Below, piece by piece: positions 49,430-58,614 of a stretch of DNA of 64,000 bases. Position 1 is the stretch's first letter. Every line of letters starts with the position of its first letter. Origin of the DNA: Flavobacteriales bacterium (GTDB lineage Bacteria > Bacteroidota > Bacteroidia > Flavobacteriales_E > Vicingaceae); NCBI GenBank assembly GCA_020635815.1, contig JACJZB010000007.1, positions 95,518 to 159,517 of the forward strand, in the 5' to 3' direction. The notes beneath the pieces are model-generated. The model made no database searches, had not been told where the DNA came from, and saw only the letters and a list, made by a program, of their open reading frames with translations. Both the position numbers and the translations under genes were made by a program.

Positions 49430-52344
49430 ACTTCCCCCTCCACAATTTTAATTTCCTCCTCATTCAACCCATAAAGCTGATAAACCATTTTATCAATTTC
49501 AGCATCTACCCTATTGATTTCAGATTTTAATGCTTGGGCTTTTTGTTTTTGCTCGTTAAAGTATTGCATCCATTCAGCTTCTTCCGATAAACTCAACTGT
49601 ACTTTCGCTTTTTTCAATTCTTTTAAAAAATCTTTAAACTCCAATTCGTGCCAGCTTTGTAACTTAGTTGTGAGTTTTTCTATATTAAATTTGCTTTGTA
49701 GTAATTGCGTAAAATTACTTGTGCTATTTTTTAATAACAGGCTATTATTTAATATCGAATCTACTTTTACTTCAATATCAAACTGTAATGTTTCATTTAC
49801 AATCTTTATAGGTAAATCTTTCACTTGTGCAATTCTAATTTTTGGAAACACATCTGTGTTGGCAGCAAACTTTGATTTATAATAAAACTGTATTAAAGAT
49901 GAATTAATTATTCCTAAAATATATTTGTACCTTACATTTTCATCTTCCAAAAGAATGGTATATAAACTTCTATTTTGTTGTACATTTTCATTCACATAAA
50001 GTGAGGTAATTCTATTTCCAGTTTCTCTAATAATAAGTCTTTCTCCATTAAAAAATTCTTCATCTTTTTTATATTCCTCGAATGTTTCAGAACTAATTGA
50101 TTGATATTGTTTGATTTGGTAACGACTTACATCTTCTCCAGTAAGTATTTTAACCTGATTTAAGTCGAAATCAAATACTTTATCCTTTCCTATTTCTAAA
50201 CCTCTTTTAATTTTACTAATACTTGATAATAAGATTGAATTATCTTCAATTTTATTAATCAAATTACCACCTGGAATATATTTATTCCAATCTTGATTTT
50301 TAACTTTGTTTTTTATGGCAACAACTATAGCTGTAGGCATTTGTACATCCTGAAAAACCCCATCTCCTTTATCATCAATTTCGATTAAAGTAGTGTTGTT
50401 AAGTAAAAAAAAGCGTAAATTTTCATACCGTATTCCTTTTATAAATAAGGAAGGAGTTATATAAGAGAAAAAACCTTTTTCTTTTAAAATATGGATTCCT
50501 TTTTCATAAAACAAAGCATATAAATCACCACAATTACTGGTGTAATAATTTTTGTCATAATAATCTTGATGTTCGAAAATTTGCACATAAGGGGGATTAC
50601 CAATTACCACATCAAAACCACCTTTGGCAAAAATTTGTGGGAATTCTTTTTCCCATTTAAACGCTTTATTTCCTGCAACTTTCGGGTCGTCAATTAAAGA
50701 GTTACCACATTTAATGTTACTGCTTAAATCGTTCAGTTTTCTTTTGGGTTGTGCAGTACGCAACCACAAGGAGAGTTTAGCTATTTCAACACTTTCTTCG
50801 TTTAGGTCAACGCCAAAAATGTTGTTTTCTAATACGGTATTTTCAATATCAGGGAACACAAAACCACCACCCAATAAACTGGTTTGTAATTCATCAATGT
50901 ATTGGTGTTCTTTTATTAAAAAATCTAAGGCTTGGTTTAAAAATGCTCCAGAGCCACAAGCAGGGTCGCAAATGGTAATTTGCAGTAACCAATTTCGGTA
51001 GTTTTCCAATTGGTCTTTTAGTTCTTTTAGTTTGGCGGTGGTTCGTCCTTTTCGGTTTTTGGTATATTCTTCGTCAACAATATTTAGTTCTGCTTTCTTT
51101 TCCTCACACAACTTACCAACGGTATTGTCCACAATGTATTTAGTAATGTATTTGGGCGTGTAAAAAACACCGTCTTTTTTACGTTTGGTTTTTTGTTTGT
51201 CAAACTCAACGCCTTCAATTTCGGCATTTACACTTTCAATTTCGTTGAGCGAATTTTCAAAAATATGTCCTAAAATATTTACATCAACTTGGCTTTCAAA
51301 ATCGTATTTAGAAAGAGCTTCGGTATGTTTAAACAATAATTCATCGCTAATTTTTAAACTGTCTAAAATGGTATCGGGTTTAAACAATCCGCCATTGTAG
51401 GCAAATATTTCAGCTCCTTTCTCTGTGCCTTTTCTTCCGGTATCTAAATAACCAAAATAGAGTTTAAATCTATCGTAAAGCGGTGTGTAAGCATCCAAAT
51501 CTTTGAGTTTATTCCATTGGTCTAATATTTTTAAAGTAGAGTTGGGAGGTAATAAATCTCTGTCTTCAGCAAAGAAGATAAATAAAAAGCGGTCAATTAG
51601 TTTTTGAGATTTTTTAAACAGGTTATGTTTAATGTTTTTGTTGGCACGCTCGGTATCTTCTCTATTAAACTCACTTCTAAAAACTTCATTTTTCATGTTG
51701 AGTTTTACCAAATCTCTAAACAACTCACGTTTAAACAACGAATAATCGTTGTAAAACTTTTTGGTAATTACTTCTTCTTCTCTTACCGAAGCTTCTTTTA
51801 TTTTTAGCGGAACATTGCCCAGCAAATTGTCTTTGTGCAAACACAAGTAGAGTAACTCAAATTGGTTTTGAGTAAGGGTAAACAAATCAAACTCTTCAAA
51901 TTCTACGGCATTGTTAATGTAAAAACGCAGCTTTTCAAAATTGGAGGTAACCACATACACACAACCTGTTTGGTTGGCTTTGTAATCAAAAGCTTGTTGG
52001 CGGATGCTTTCTAAATCTTTGGTTTTGGTACTTTTTAGTTCTATAACCCCTAAAGCATTACCATCGAGCAAAATTGCTCCATCGGCTTTTTTTGCTCCTT
52101 TTTCGTTTTTTAGTTCGGTAGTTAAATTAAAATTCGGTTGTGGATTTAAGGTGTAACCCAATATACCAACAAACAATTCACGTAAAAAACCCTCTTGAAA
52201 TTGTTCTTCTTTGCTATCTCTAATATTTTGCTGTATGCTCGGATTATGAAAGTATTTACTAAACTTCTTATAGGCTTTTGCAACAGGCTCGGCATCTTGT
52301 CTTTTGAGGTAATTTTTTAATACGGATGTTTGAAATAATGCCAT
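49426..52344 (-). CDS. Type IIG restriction endonuclease/methyltransferase (Eco57I-like)
   Basis: A 972-residue single-chain restriction and modification enzyme. The N-terminal nuclease has a PD-(D/E)xK pattern: KADGAILLDGNALGVIELKS, around residues 85-105. A helical spacer follows. The adenine methyltransferase has motif I DPACGSGAFLNQAL near residue 458 and motif IV GNPPYVQIF near residue 582. The C-terminal target-recognition region and a coiled segment (AEWMQYFNEQKQKAQALKSE) end the protein. It cuts unmodified DNA and methylates N6-adenine in its own site; the site cannot be read. It heads the four-gene operon down to 47428. Confidence 0.92.
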   Translation of the reverse strand: MALFQTSVLKNYLKRQDAEPVAKAYKKFSKYFHNPSIQQNIRDSKEEQFQEGFLRELFVGILGYTLNPQPNFNLTTELKNEKGAKKADGAILLDGNALGVIELKSTKTKDLESIRQQAFDYKANQTGCVYVVTSNFEKLRFYINNAVEFEEFDLFTLTQNQFELLYLCLHKDNLLGNVPLKIKEASVREEEVITKKFYNDYSLFKRELFRDLVKLNMKNEVFRSEFNREDTERANKNIKHNLFKKSQKLIDRFLFIFFAEDRDLLPPNSTLKILDQWNKLKDLDAYTPLYDRFKLYFGYLDTGRKGTEKGAEIFAYNGGLFKPDTILDSLKISDELLFKHTEALSKYDFESQVDVNILGHIFENSLNEIESVNAEIEGVEFDKQKTKRKKDGVFYTPKYITKYIVDNTVGKLCEEKKAELNIVDEEYTKNRKGRTTAKLKELKDQLENYRNWLLQITICDPACGSGAFLNQALDFLIKEHQYIDELQTSLLGGGFVFPDIENTVLENNIFGVDLNEESVEIAKLSLWLRTAQPKRKLNDLSSNIKCGNSLIDDPKVAGNKAFKWEKEFPQIFAKGGFDVVIGNPPYVQIFEHQDYYDKNYYTSNCGDLYALFYEKGIHILKEKGFFSYITPSLFIKGIRYENLRFFLLNNTTLIEIDDKGDGVFQDVQMPTAIVVAIKNKVKNQDWNKYIPGGNLINKIEDNSILLSSISKIKRGLEIGKDKVFDFDLNQVKILTGEDVSRYQIKQYQSISSETFEEYKKDEEFFNGERLIIRETGNRITSLYVNENVQQNRSLYTILLEDENVRYKYILGIINSSLIQFYYKSKFAANTDVFPKIRIAQVKDLPIKIVNETLQFDIEVKVDSILNNSLLLKNSTSNFTQLLQSKFNIEKLTTKLQSWHELEFKDFLKELKKAKVQLSLSEEAEWMQYFNEQKQKAQALKSEINRVDAEIDKMVYQLYGLNEEEIKIVEGEV

Positions 52345-52607
52345 TTAAGTTGTGCTGTTTTTAAGGTCAGAAATTGAACCCGAAAGATACAGATTAATTG
52401 ATATTTTACCCTGATTTTTAAAGAGAATTTATTAAGGCAAAGTAAGATGATTTGGGCGTGCCCTAAAGGTCGGAGCAATGTTTTTAACATTTATAAACAC
52501 TTTAATATAAAATAATAAGGAGTGGAACCATTCGTATTACACTGTAATTAAAACAATGAATCTTTGAATCTTTAATTACTTAAGGTAGTTAAAGTTAATA
52601 ATTCACC

Positions 52608-53057
52608 CTACAACTCCTCAATTACATTTGCCAAAGAGAATTGGCTCAATTCAGGTATGGTTTCAAGAAACACATTTATTTCCCAATAAGTTTGTTGGCT
52701 AGACGTTTTTGCCAAAAAAGCATATTTTTTAGGGTGCAAAAATACCGTTGTTGGAATAAGGTATAAAGAGCAATTCATGTTTTTCATAACAAGTACCAAA
52801 GCAATCCACAGGTTCTCTTTAGGTGTTTTAATAAGTTCTTTTGGTATTTTTAGGATGCTGCCTTTTTCTAAATTTAGTGTTTGTAACACCAATTCGTGGC
52901 AATTTCCAGTGTTGGTTTTAAGCATAAAATCTATTTCCACCCTCCCACTGGATTCTTGGATTTGGCAGCTTTTTATTTCATTTTGAAAAATGGCGATGTC
53001 AGTTTTTATAAATTCAAGCTTTACAAAAAGCTCTGCATACTTATTTATTTTATCCAT
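52608..53057 (-). CDS. Unknown 149-residue protein, full-length relative of 47033-47263
   Basis: A soluble protein that I do not recognise. The N-terminal third is helical (MDKINKYAELFVKLEFIKTD) and the rest is beta-rich (LWIALVLVMKNMNCSLYLIP, then VFLHPKKYAFLAKT). Its ATG lies 3 bp behind the HmuY lipoprotein stop, so it is the last gene of the haem-type operon. A shortened relative lies at the other side of the restriction island. The 263 bp beyond (52345-52607) hold no gene. Confidence 0.65.
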   Translation of the reverse strand: MDKINKYAELFVKLEFIKTDIAIFQNEIKSCQIQESSGRVEIDFMLKTNTGNCHELVLQTLNLEKGSILKIPKELIKTPKENLWIALVLVMKNMNCSLYLIPTTVFLHPKKYAFLAKTSSQQTYWEINVFLETIPELSQFSLANVIEEL

Positions 53058-53060
53058 TGC

Positions 53061-54026
53061 TTATAATTCTTGAAATTCAAATGTTGGTGTTCCTTTTACC
53101 CCAAAATCATCATAAAAATCAATAAAATGAAGTTTATAATATTTGCCCTCAGTACTTTTTATGATGTAATTTTTATGGTCGTAAATAATGTAACTTCCGG
53201 TGTCAAAATCATATTCTTTCCACTCAAATCCTATGGTATTTATGGTTTTAGAGAAAGGATAGTTGGCTACATCATTAAAGGAAATAGCAGCAAATTCTTT
53301 ATCAAAAATTGGAGCTATTTCCACCTTCGTTCTGTTGCTCAAACAGCCATTTACTAAATACGTAGTTTCATCGCTGGTGTAAAAGTGCGTGTATTGCGAA
53401 AAACTTAAATCCCAATGTTCTTTTGGAGGCTCAACACTAGCAATATTACCAGTTAATGAAAGGTAAGTAAAATTGTAAGTGGTGTCTTTTGGGATGTGCA
53501 TGGTTACTTCGTTTGAACCATCTAAATTGGCAAAATGAACGACATATTCATTGGTGGTTACACTTACTAATTCAATCTTTTTAAATCCTTGATGAGTACC
53601 TACTTCATCATATCCTCGGTCAATAACATAAACTTGGTTAGCAGTCCAGTTACCAATGGCGGTACTGTCTAAATTTCCTGAAGGCATATCGATGTTAAAG
53701 GTATAACCTGAGGAGCTGTTAACACTTGTAAAATTGCTTTGTTGTGTGTTGGCAGCAAACATTAGTTTAGCACTGTTTAAAATAACGTTACGACCAGTTG
53801 CTGATGTTTCAAAGCCTAAATCCCAATCAGTTTTACGGTTTTGTTTAACCAAGGAATTGGTTTCTAAATCAAAAAATAACTGATTGCGGTAATCCGATTC
53901 CATAAAAACACTAGTGGTAATTATGCTTCCAGGATTGTGGGCAGGAACTGGTAATTCTTCTTTCTCGCACGAGAAAAGAACTATCGATAGTATAGTAAGG
54001 ATTGTATATTTACTTGATTTTATCAT
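53061..54026 (-). CDS. HmuY-family haem-binding lipoprotein
   Basis: A 321-residue outer-membrane lipoprotein. The signal peptide ends in the lipobox IVLFSC (C20). The mature part shows the HmuY pattern: YRNQLFFDLETNSLVKQNRK, TDWDLGFETSATGRNVILNS, a second EHWDLSFSQYTHFY, and a final beta-rich region. HmuY proteins capture haem and hand it to a TonB receptor. The gene overlaps the upstream TonB receptor by 17 bp. Haem specificity is taken from the family; no haem ligands can be picked out with certainty. Confidence 0.83.
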   Translation of the reverse strand: MIKSSKYTILTILSIVLFSCEKEELPVPAHNPGSIITTSVFMESDYRNQLFFDLETNSLVKQNRKTDWDLGFETSATGRNVILNSAKLMFAANTQQSNFTSVNSSSGYTFNIDMPSGNLDSTAIGNWTANQVYVIDRGYDEVGTHQGFKKIELVSVTTNEYVVHFANLDGSNEVTMHIPKDTTYNFTYLSLTGNIASVEPPKEHWDLSFSQYTHFYTSDETTYLVNGCLSNRTKVEIAPIFDKEFAAISFNDVANYPFSKTINTIGFEWKEYDFDTGSYIIYDHKNYIIKSTEGKYYKLHFIDFYDDFGVKGTPTFEFQEL

Positions 54027-56250
54027 AACTAAGATTAAAGGTCATTTTTAAGAAATAGGTTCTTCCCATCGCTACTGGAGAACTAACTCCACTGCCACTA
54101 TGTGCTGAACCTTGTACAACTGAATTTACAGCCTTAACATCAAACAGGTTTTTACTCCCTAGTGTTACTTGAATTCGTTTTTTCCAAAATTGCTTACCAA
54201 CGGATAAATCTGCTGTGTGATAAGATTGAATGTATGTTTGAATAATTTCATCATTATCATCTAACCCAAAACCTGGTAGCTTTCCAGTAAACTTGTAGAA
54301 AAAGGCAACAAACAACTGAGGTTTAGGAAATTCATAATTAATACTGCTTTTTAACTCTGGCGTGTAGCTAAATTTAGCTATGTTGTTGGTTTCCGATAAG
54401 TGGTTGTATCTTCCTGTAAAAGAACCACCAACACCAAATTTGAGGTGATTAAATGAAATGTCATTGTTTAACTGGATTCCGTGAGTTTGGTAATCGCCAA
54501 TATTAACATAGGAATACAATGAACCATTGTTTTGAGCTAGTGTAATCAGATTTTCAATTTGATTGTAAAAGGAGCTCAATTCTATTTTTAAGATATAACT
54601 TTTGATGACTTTAGTATAGTTAGTGGAGAGATTAAAATTATTAGCTTGCTCAGCTTTTAAAGCTGTATTTCCAACAATATTGTGATTGATATCTACAAAA
54701 TCGAAGTATAATTCTTTTAAAGAAGGAGCTCTAAAACCTCTGGCATACGATGCTCTGATGTTAAACTTACCAATGGTTTGTTTGATATTAAGCGATGGTG
54801 TTATGGGAGCTTGGTAATTAGAATTGTAGGCATACCTTACTCCTGGTCGAATAATGGTGTTTTCAAATGGTTTATACTCGATGCTAGCATAGCCAGCATA
54901 ATCGCTCATTTGTTGGGCTTTATTTTCAATTTTAGCTCCAAAGGCTTCCTCAATGTTAATGTCTAATCCTATCTCGTAATTTACTTTAACACTGTCTTTT
55001 GAGGTAGCGAAACTACTTCGAATCACCCATTGATTAAACTTGGTAGTATCTTGATCGCCACTATTTTCGGTTTGAAGTCCTTCTAAAGTCGTTAAATCCT
55101 TAAAAAAAGTATTTTTTATACGTTGGTAATCGTTGTAAGCTATAGTAGCTTTTATGTTCTTATCTTTTTTAAGTTTCTTGTTGAAAATTAGAGCATTATC
55201 AATTCTTGTGGTGTAGTAAAAATCATCAAAAGCGGTTTCGCCATACGGTTTGCGAGGCAAGCCTCTGTTGCTAATTTTTTCGTCAAAATAACCTATTGTA
55301 TATTTTATGTTCCCTCCTATTAGCTGATAGTTATAACTGGCTTTTCCAAAAAATTGTTCTTTGGGTTTCCAGCTTTTATAACGTGTGCTGTCTGCTATTC
55401 TTTGTTTTTCTCCAAAAACGGCATCACCATCTATCCAGCCGTCAAAATAGTTTCTGCCACCAGAAAAAGAAAGTGCATGCTTATTGGTTGAAACAGATAC
55501 ACTTCCATCTAAATTATATTGACCAATATTTTCGGCATAAGAATTAGCAATAACATGTAATTTTTTACCCTTGTTGGTTTTTGTAATTAAATTTATTACA
55601 CCTGCCAACGCATTGGTTCCGTAATTTACCGACATTGGTCCTTCAATAATTTCTATCCTTTCGATGTCGTTTAGGTTAATTTGACTTAAATCCACGTTTC
55701 CGTTTAATCGACCAACAACAGGCACTCCATCAATCAATATTTTAACGTTTTCGCCACTCATCCCTTGTAAACTCATGCCTGAACCTAGAATATTGTCTTG
55801 TGTTAAACGCACATTCATTTCATTGGTCAACACATCTTTCAAGTTAACAGCAGCCATTTTTTCTATTTTCTTCTGGTCGATAATGGTAATTTTCTGAACG
55901 GCTTTTTCAGGACTATTTTCAGCATATTGTCCTGTTACCACAAAGGAGTTTAGCGTAACAATATCCTCTTTTAGTATTATGCTAAGCGTGGTGTTTGGAG
56001 CTACTGTTTTGGTAACTTTTACAAAGCCTATAAAAGATATTTCTACTGTTAATGAATCTTTGGTATTGAAGTTAAGGGTTGCTTTTCCATCTAAATCAGA
56101 TAATAAAAACTGCCCAGTTTCTTTAATTAAAATGTGTGCATTCGGCACAGGCTTTTTCTCCTCATCTAAAATAGTAAGTGCTGTATTCTGGCTAGCACCA
56201 AACAATGATGTTAACATTAAAATGGATGCTATGATAATGTTATTTTTCAC
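54010..56250 (-). CDS. TonB-dependent outer-membrane receptor
   Basis: A 746-residue receptor. A signal peptide is followed by a carboxypeptidase-regulatory-like domain (residues 22-100, TILDEEKKPVPNAHILIKET). The plug domain has LKDVLTNEMNVRLTQDNILG and GPMSVNYGTNALAGVINLIT. The beta-barrel has the conserved IRASYARGFRAPSLKELYF near residue 505 and ends in an aromatic-rich terminal strand. Its start overlaps the small gene ahead and its end overlaps the HmuY gene, so receptor and lipoprotein are made together. Together they suggest uptake of haem or a related tetrapyrrole. Confidence 0.93.
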   Translation of the reverse strand: MKNNIIIASILMLTSLFGASQNTALTILDEEKKPVPNAHILIKETGQFLLSDLDGKATLNFNTKDSLTVEISFIGFVKVTKTVAPNTTLSIILKEDIVTLNSFVVTGQYAENSPEKAVQKITIIDQKKIEKMAAVNLKDVLTNEMNVRLTQDNILGSGMSLQGMSGENVKILIDGVPVVGRLNGNVDLSQINLNDIERIEIIEGPMSVNYGTNALAGVINLITKTNKGKKLHVIANSYAENIGQYNLDGSVSVSTNKHALSFSGGRNYFDGWIDGDAVFGEKQRIADSTRYKSWKPKEQFFGKASYNYQLIGGNIKYTIGYFDEKISNRGLPRKPYGETAFDDFYYTTRIDNALIFNKKLKKDKNIKATIAYNDYQRIKNTFFKDLTTLEGLQTENSGDQDTTKFNQWVIRSSFATSKDSVKVNYEIGLDINIEEAFGAKIENKAQQMSDYAGYASIEYKPFENTIIRPGVRYAYNSNYQAPITPSLNIKQTIGKFNIRASYARGFRAPSLKELYFDFVDINHNIVGNTALKAEQANNFNLSTNYTKVIKSYILKIELSSFYNQIENLITLAQNNGSLYSYVNIGDYQTHGIQLNNDISFNHLKFGVGGSFTGRYNHLSETNNIAKFSYTPELKSSINYEFPKPQLFVAFFYKFTGKLPGFGLDDNDEIIQTYIQSYHTADLSVGKQFWKKRIQVTLGSKNLFDVKAVNSVVQGSAHSGSGVSSPVAMGRTYFLKMTFNLSYDKIK

Positions 56251-56584
56251 TTAAACTAGTTAGTTGGTTTACAGATAACATTAAGGTTGAGAAGTTCAAT
56301 AACTCTATGGTATTATAAAGTTCTTGATAAGTAAATGATAACACCAATCCTTTATGGTTGGTAACCACAACATATTTTTTCTGTTTGCTTTCAGAAGGTT
56401 TTTCTATTGCAAAATCTTTTCGAATTTCATCAAAGAAATTATCGAAATTCATATATTCTTTCTCTGAAAAAGTGATGATTACACTTCCTAAGCTCAATTG
56501 TAATTCCTGACAGCATTTGCATTTTGCGATGTTCCCAAATTCGTTTTCGTGTAATATTTTCATTGTTTTCTGATACATCATCAT
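56240..56584 (-). CDS. Small cytosolic protein with a CxCC motif
   Basis: A 114-residue protein with KCKCCQELQLSLGSVIITFS near residue 21, a cluster that could bind metal or a haem group. The rest looks alpha/beta without membrane segments. Short proteins of this look occur in Bacteroidota but no function is known to me. It overlaps the TonB receptor gene by 11 bp and starts at the base after the hemerythrin-like gene's stop, so it belongs to the same operon. Confidence 0.6.
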   Translation of the reverse strand: MMMYQKTMKILHENEFGNIAKCKCCQELQLSLGSVIITFSEKEYMNFDNFFDEIRKDFAIEKPSESKQKKYVVVTNHKGLVLSFTYQELYNTIELLNFSTLMLSVNQLTSLSEK

Positions 56585-57193
56585 TTAGTTTTGCAATTCC
56601 CCAACAAAGCCTGAAACCGCTTCTTCTATTTCAGTTACTTTTCTTACTAGTACATTATCTTCTATCCAAGCGTGTGTTTTTATTTCGTTATTCAGTTGGT
56701 TCATTTGGTTTAACAAAATATTATTGATTGGATGACTTTTCAACTCTTCTTGTTGTTCCAATAAGTAAATAATCTCTGTTAAATAGAACTCGTTATTTTC
56801 GTGACTATTAGCAAAATCCTGAACTGAATATTTTCCAAAATGAATTAATAAAAGAACTGGTAAAGAATTACCTATACTTGCCTTGTATAACGTTTCAGTA
56901 TAAGGAAATAAGGTTTTTTCTTCAATATCGATGTGTTGTTTTAATTCTATTTGAAATTTTAGAAAAAGGTTAAAAAGTGTTTTTAACTGATTATTGTTTT
57001 CGTGATTTTTTATTAGTAACAAAAAGTTTTGTTCTATTTTAGGAATTGATTCATCTGTAAATATTTGGTGAGATTTTTTAAGGAACTCAATAATAATTTT
57101 AACAGAATACCCATCAAAATTTACAACCTCTAATTCTTCTACCTTTTTAATGGTTTTAATTAGTTCCTTATAATAGTAATTGGTCGATTCCAT
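56585..57193 (-). CDS. Hemerythrin-like protein
   Basis: A 202-residue helical protein with a hemerythrin-type metal pattern: LKQHIDIEEKTLFPYTETLY (H and E ligands), then FANSHENNEFYLTEIIYLL and IKTHAWIEDNVLVRKVTEIE. These could form a di-iron site, as in the iron-sulphur repair protein RIC/ScdA, which handles oxygen or nitric oxide damage. The usual N-terminal ScdA motif is not seen. It lies 1 bp behind the flavin/iron-sulphur membrane protein. Confidence 0.7.
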   Translation of the reverse strand: MESTNYYYKELIKTIKKVEELEVVNFDGYSVKIIIEFLKKSHQIFTDESIPKIEQNFLLLIKNHENNNQLKTLFNLFLKFQIELKQHIDIEEKTLFPYTETLYKASIGNSLPVLLLIHFGKYSVQDFANSHENNEFYLTEIIYLLEQQEELKSHPINNILLNQMNQLNNEIKTHAWIEDNVLVRKVTEIEEAVSGFVGELQN

Positions 57194-57194
57194 A

Positions 57195-58613
57195 TTATTT
57201 TCTTTTATAGTTAATTAGATCTGATATACCATCCAATACAGATCCTGTTGGGCAAAGTAATCTGCACCAAATCATAGGATAAACCATTGTCGTTAAAACA
57301 GTAATTACTGCTACTACAAACCAAACACTCAGTATGCTCAGTCCAAATAAATCGGGAAATAACTCGTAATTACTCCAGTTTCTTAACCCTAATAATATCC
57401 CTGCAAGCAGGATGACAGTTAAGGCGGCTCTAACTCTTTTTATCCACTTACTTGATAGGAAGAATTTACGACTAGTTTTTAATGGATTCATCTGAATGAT
57501 TAAGCGTTGTACATTCCCGAATGGACAAACATATTTGCAATACGTGTTTTTACCCCAAATAGCTCCAAGCAATACCATTAATGAATACAATCCCATTAAA
57601 GAAGATATTGATGTACCTAAAAATGGATGAATAAATGAAATATAGGTAAATGAATTATTGAGAAAAAAGCCAATATAAATGACTGATAATATGCTTAATA
57701 CGATGATTGATTTTTTGGACTTCTTGATCCACTTTTGAAGTGCAAAAACAAACATTAAGAAGATAACAATAACGTGTAATATCCAGCTGTTGGTTAAAAT
57801 GGCTGATAGACTAAAAAAATTAACTTCATCTATATCAGCATAATTAGAAACAGGGTAAGGTATCCCCTCTTCAATTAACGCAGAAACTGTACTTGCAATA
57901 GCTTCCGAGGTAAGTGTAGCTCCAGAAAATGCATCTATTTGTTGTGCCCCTTTGGTGATAGAAATTTTCTTAAACTGCTCGTAATAACCAGAATTCTTAA
58001 TATCAGATAAATAGCTTTGTGTTTCTTTGGAGGCGATATGTTCCACTTGTTTTATAAATCCATCTTCACCAATTATAACACCAACGTTTATCTCTCCAGC
58101 ATAACCTCTAATGTTTTTAATGATTTGGGTACTTTCTAAATAAATTTTAGTGTTGTGAGAATTTGTATCTAAAATGGTAGAGTAATACATCTCCATTGAA
58201 GGATGTACTTCAACTTGGTGTTTTTTATTTGAAAACTGTGTAGCATGTGATAAAATATTAGCCTCTAGCTCTTTTGATAAGCCTGGATTGTTTTTTACAT
58301 CAGCAATAAATCCCCAATTATTATTAGGTGTCATCTTTTCTATAATTAATCCGTAGCCAAAAGTTTCTTCCTCTTCAAATTCTAAGGTATTGAATGAAGT
58401 GAGTTGTGCCTTTTTATCTACACCATCTTGCCCTACTATTAATGGGGCAGAATATTTTGTTTCGATAGATTCTAAACTCAATACTTCTATGGTATGCATT
58501 AACGGACCATTAATCCAGAAATAAAGAAAAACTATTGCAACAAAAGCTGTCGCAATAATCTTTCTTATTTCCTTCATGAAAAATAACCTAGTATTAATTA
58601 AATTAAAACTCAT
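57195..58613 (-). CDS. FMN-binding and iron-sulphur membrane protein, NosR-like
   Basis: A 472-residue inner-membrane electron carrier. A first membrane helix (residues 11-35) leads to a periplasmic FMN-binding domain with DAFSGATLTSEAIASTVSAL near residue 227. The S-G-A-T core is where FMN is covalently attached to a threonine in RnfG/NqrC/NosR. Five further hydrophobic segments follow, with CKYVCPFGNVQRL and CRLLCPTGSVLD on the cytosolic side, the cysteine pairs of NosR/NapH-type proteins. It would carry electrons to the periplasm. It lies 1 bp behind the CbiX-like gene. Confidence 0.85.
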   Translation of the reverse strand: MSFNLINTRLFFMKEIRKIIATAFVAIVFLYFWINGPLMHTIEVLSLESIETKYSAPLIVGQDGVDKKAQLTSFNTLEFEEEETFGYGLIIEKMTPNNNWGFIADVKNNPGLSKELEANILSHATQFSNKKHQVEVHPSMEMYYSTILDTNSHNTKIYLESTQIIKNIRGYAGEINVGVIIGEDGFIKQVEHIASKETQSYLSDIKNSGYYEQFKKISITKGAQQIDAFSGATLTSEAIASTVSALIEEGIPYPVSNYADIDEVNFFSLSAILTNSWILHVIVIFLMFVFALQKWIKKSKKSIIVLSILSVIYIGFFLNNSFTYISFIHPFLGTSISSLMGLYSLMVLLGAIWGKNTYCKYVCPFGNVQRLIIQMNPLKTSRKFFLSSKWIKRVRAALTVILLAGILLGLRNWSNYELFPDLFGLSILSVWFVVAVITVLTTMVYPMIWCRLLCPTGSVLDGISDLINYKRK

Positions 58614-58614
58614 T

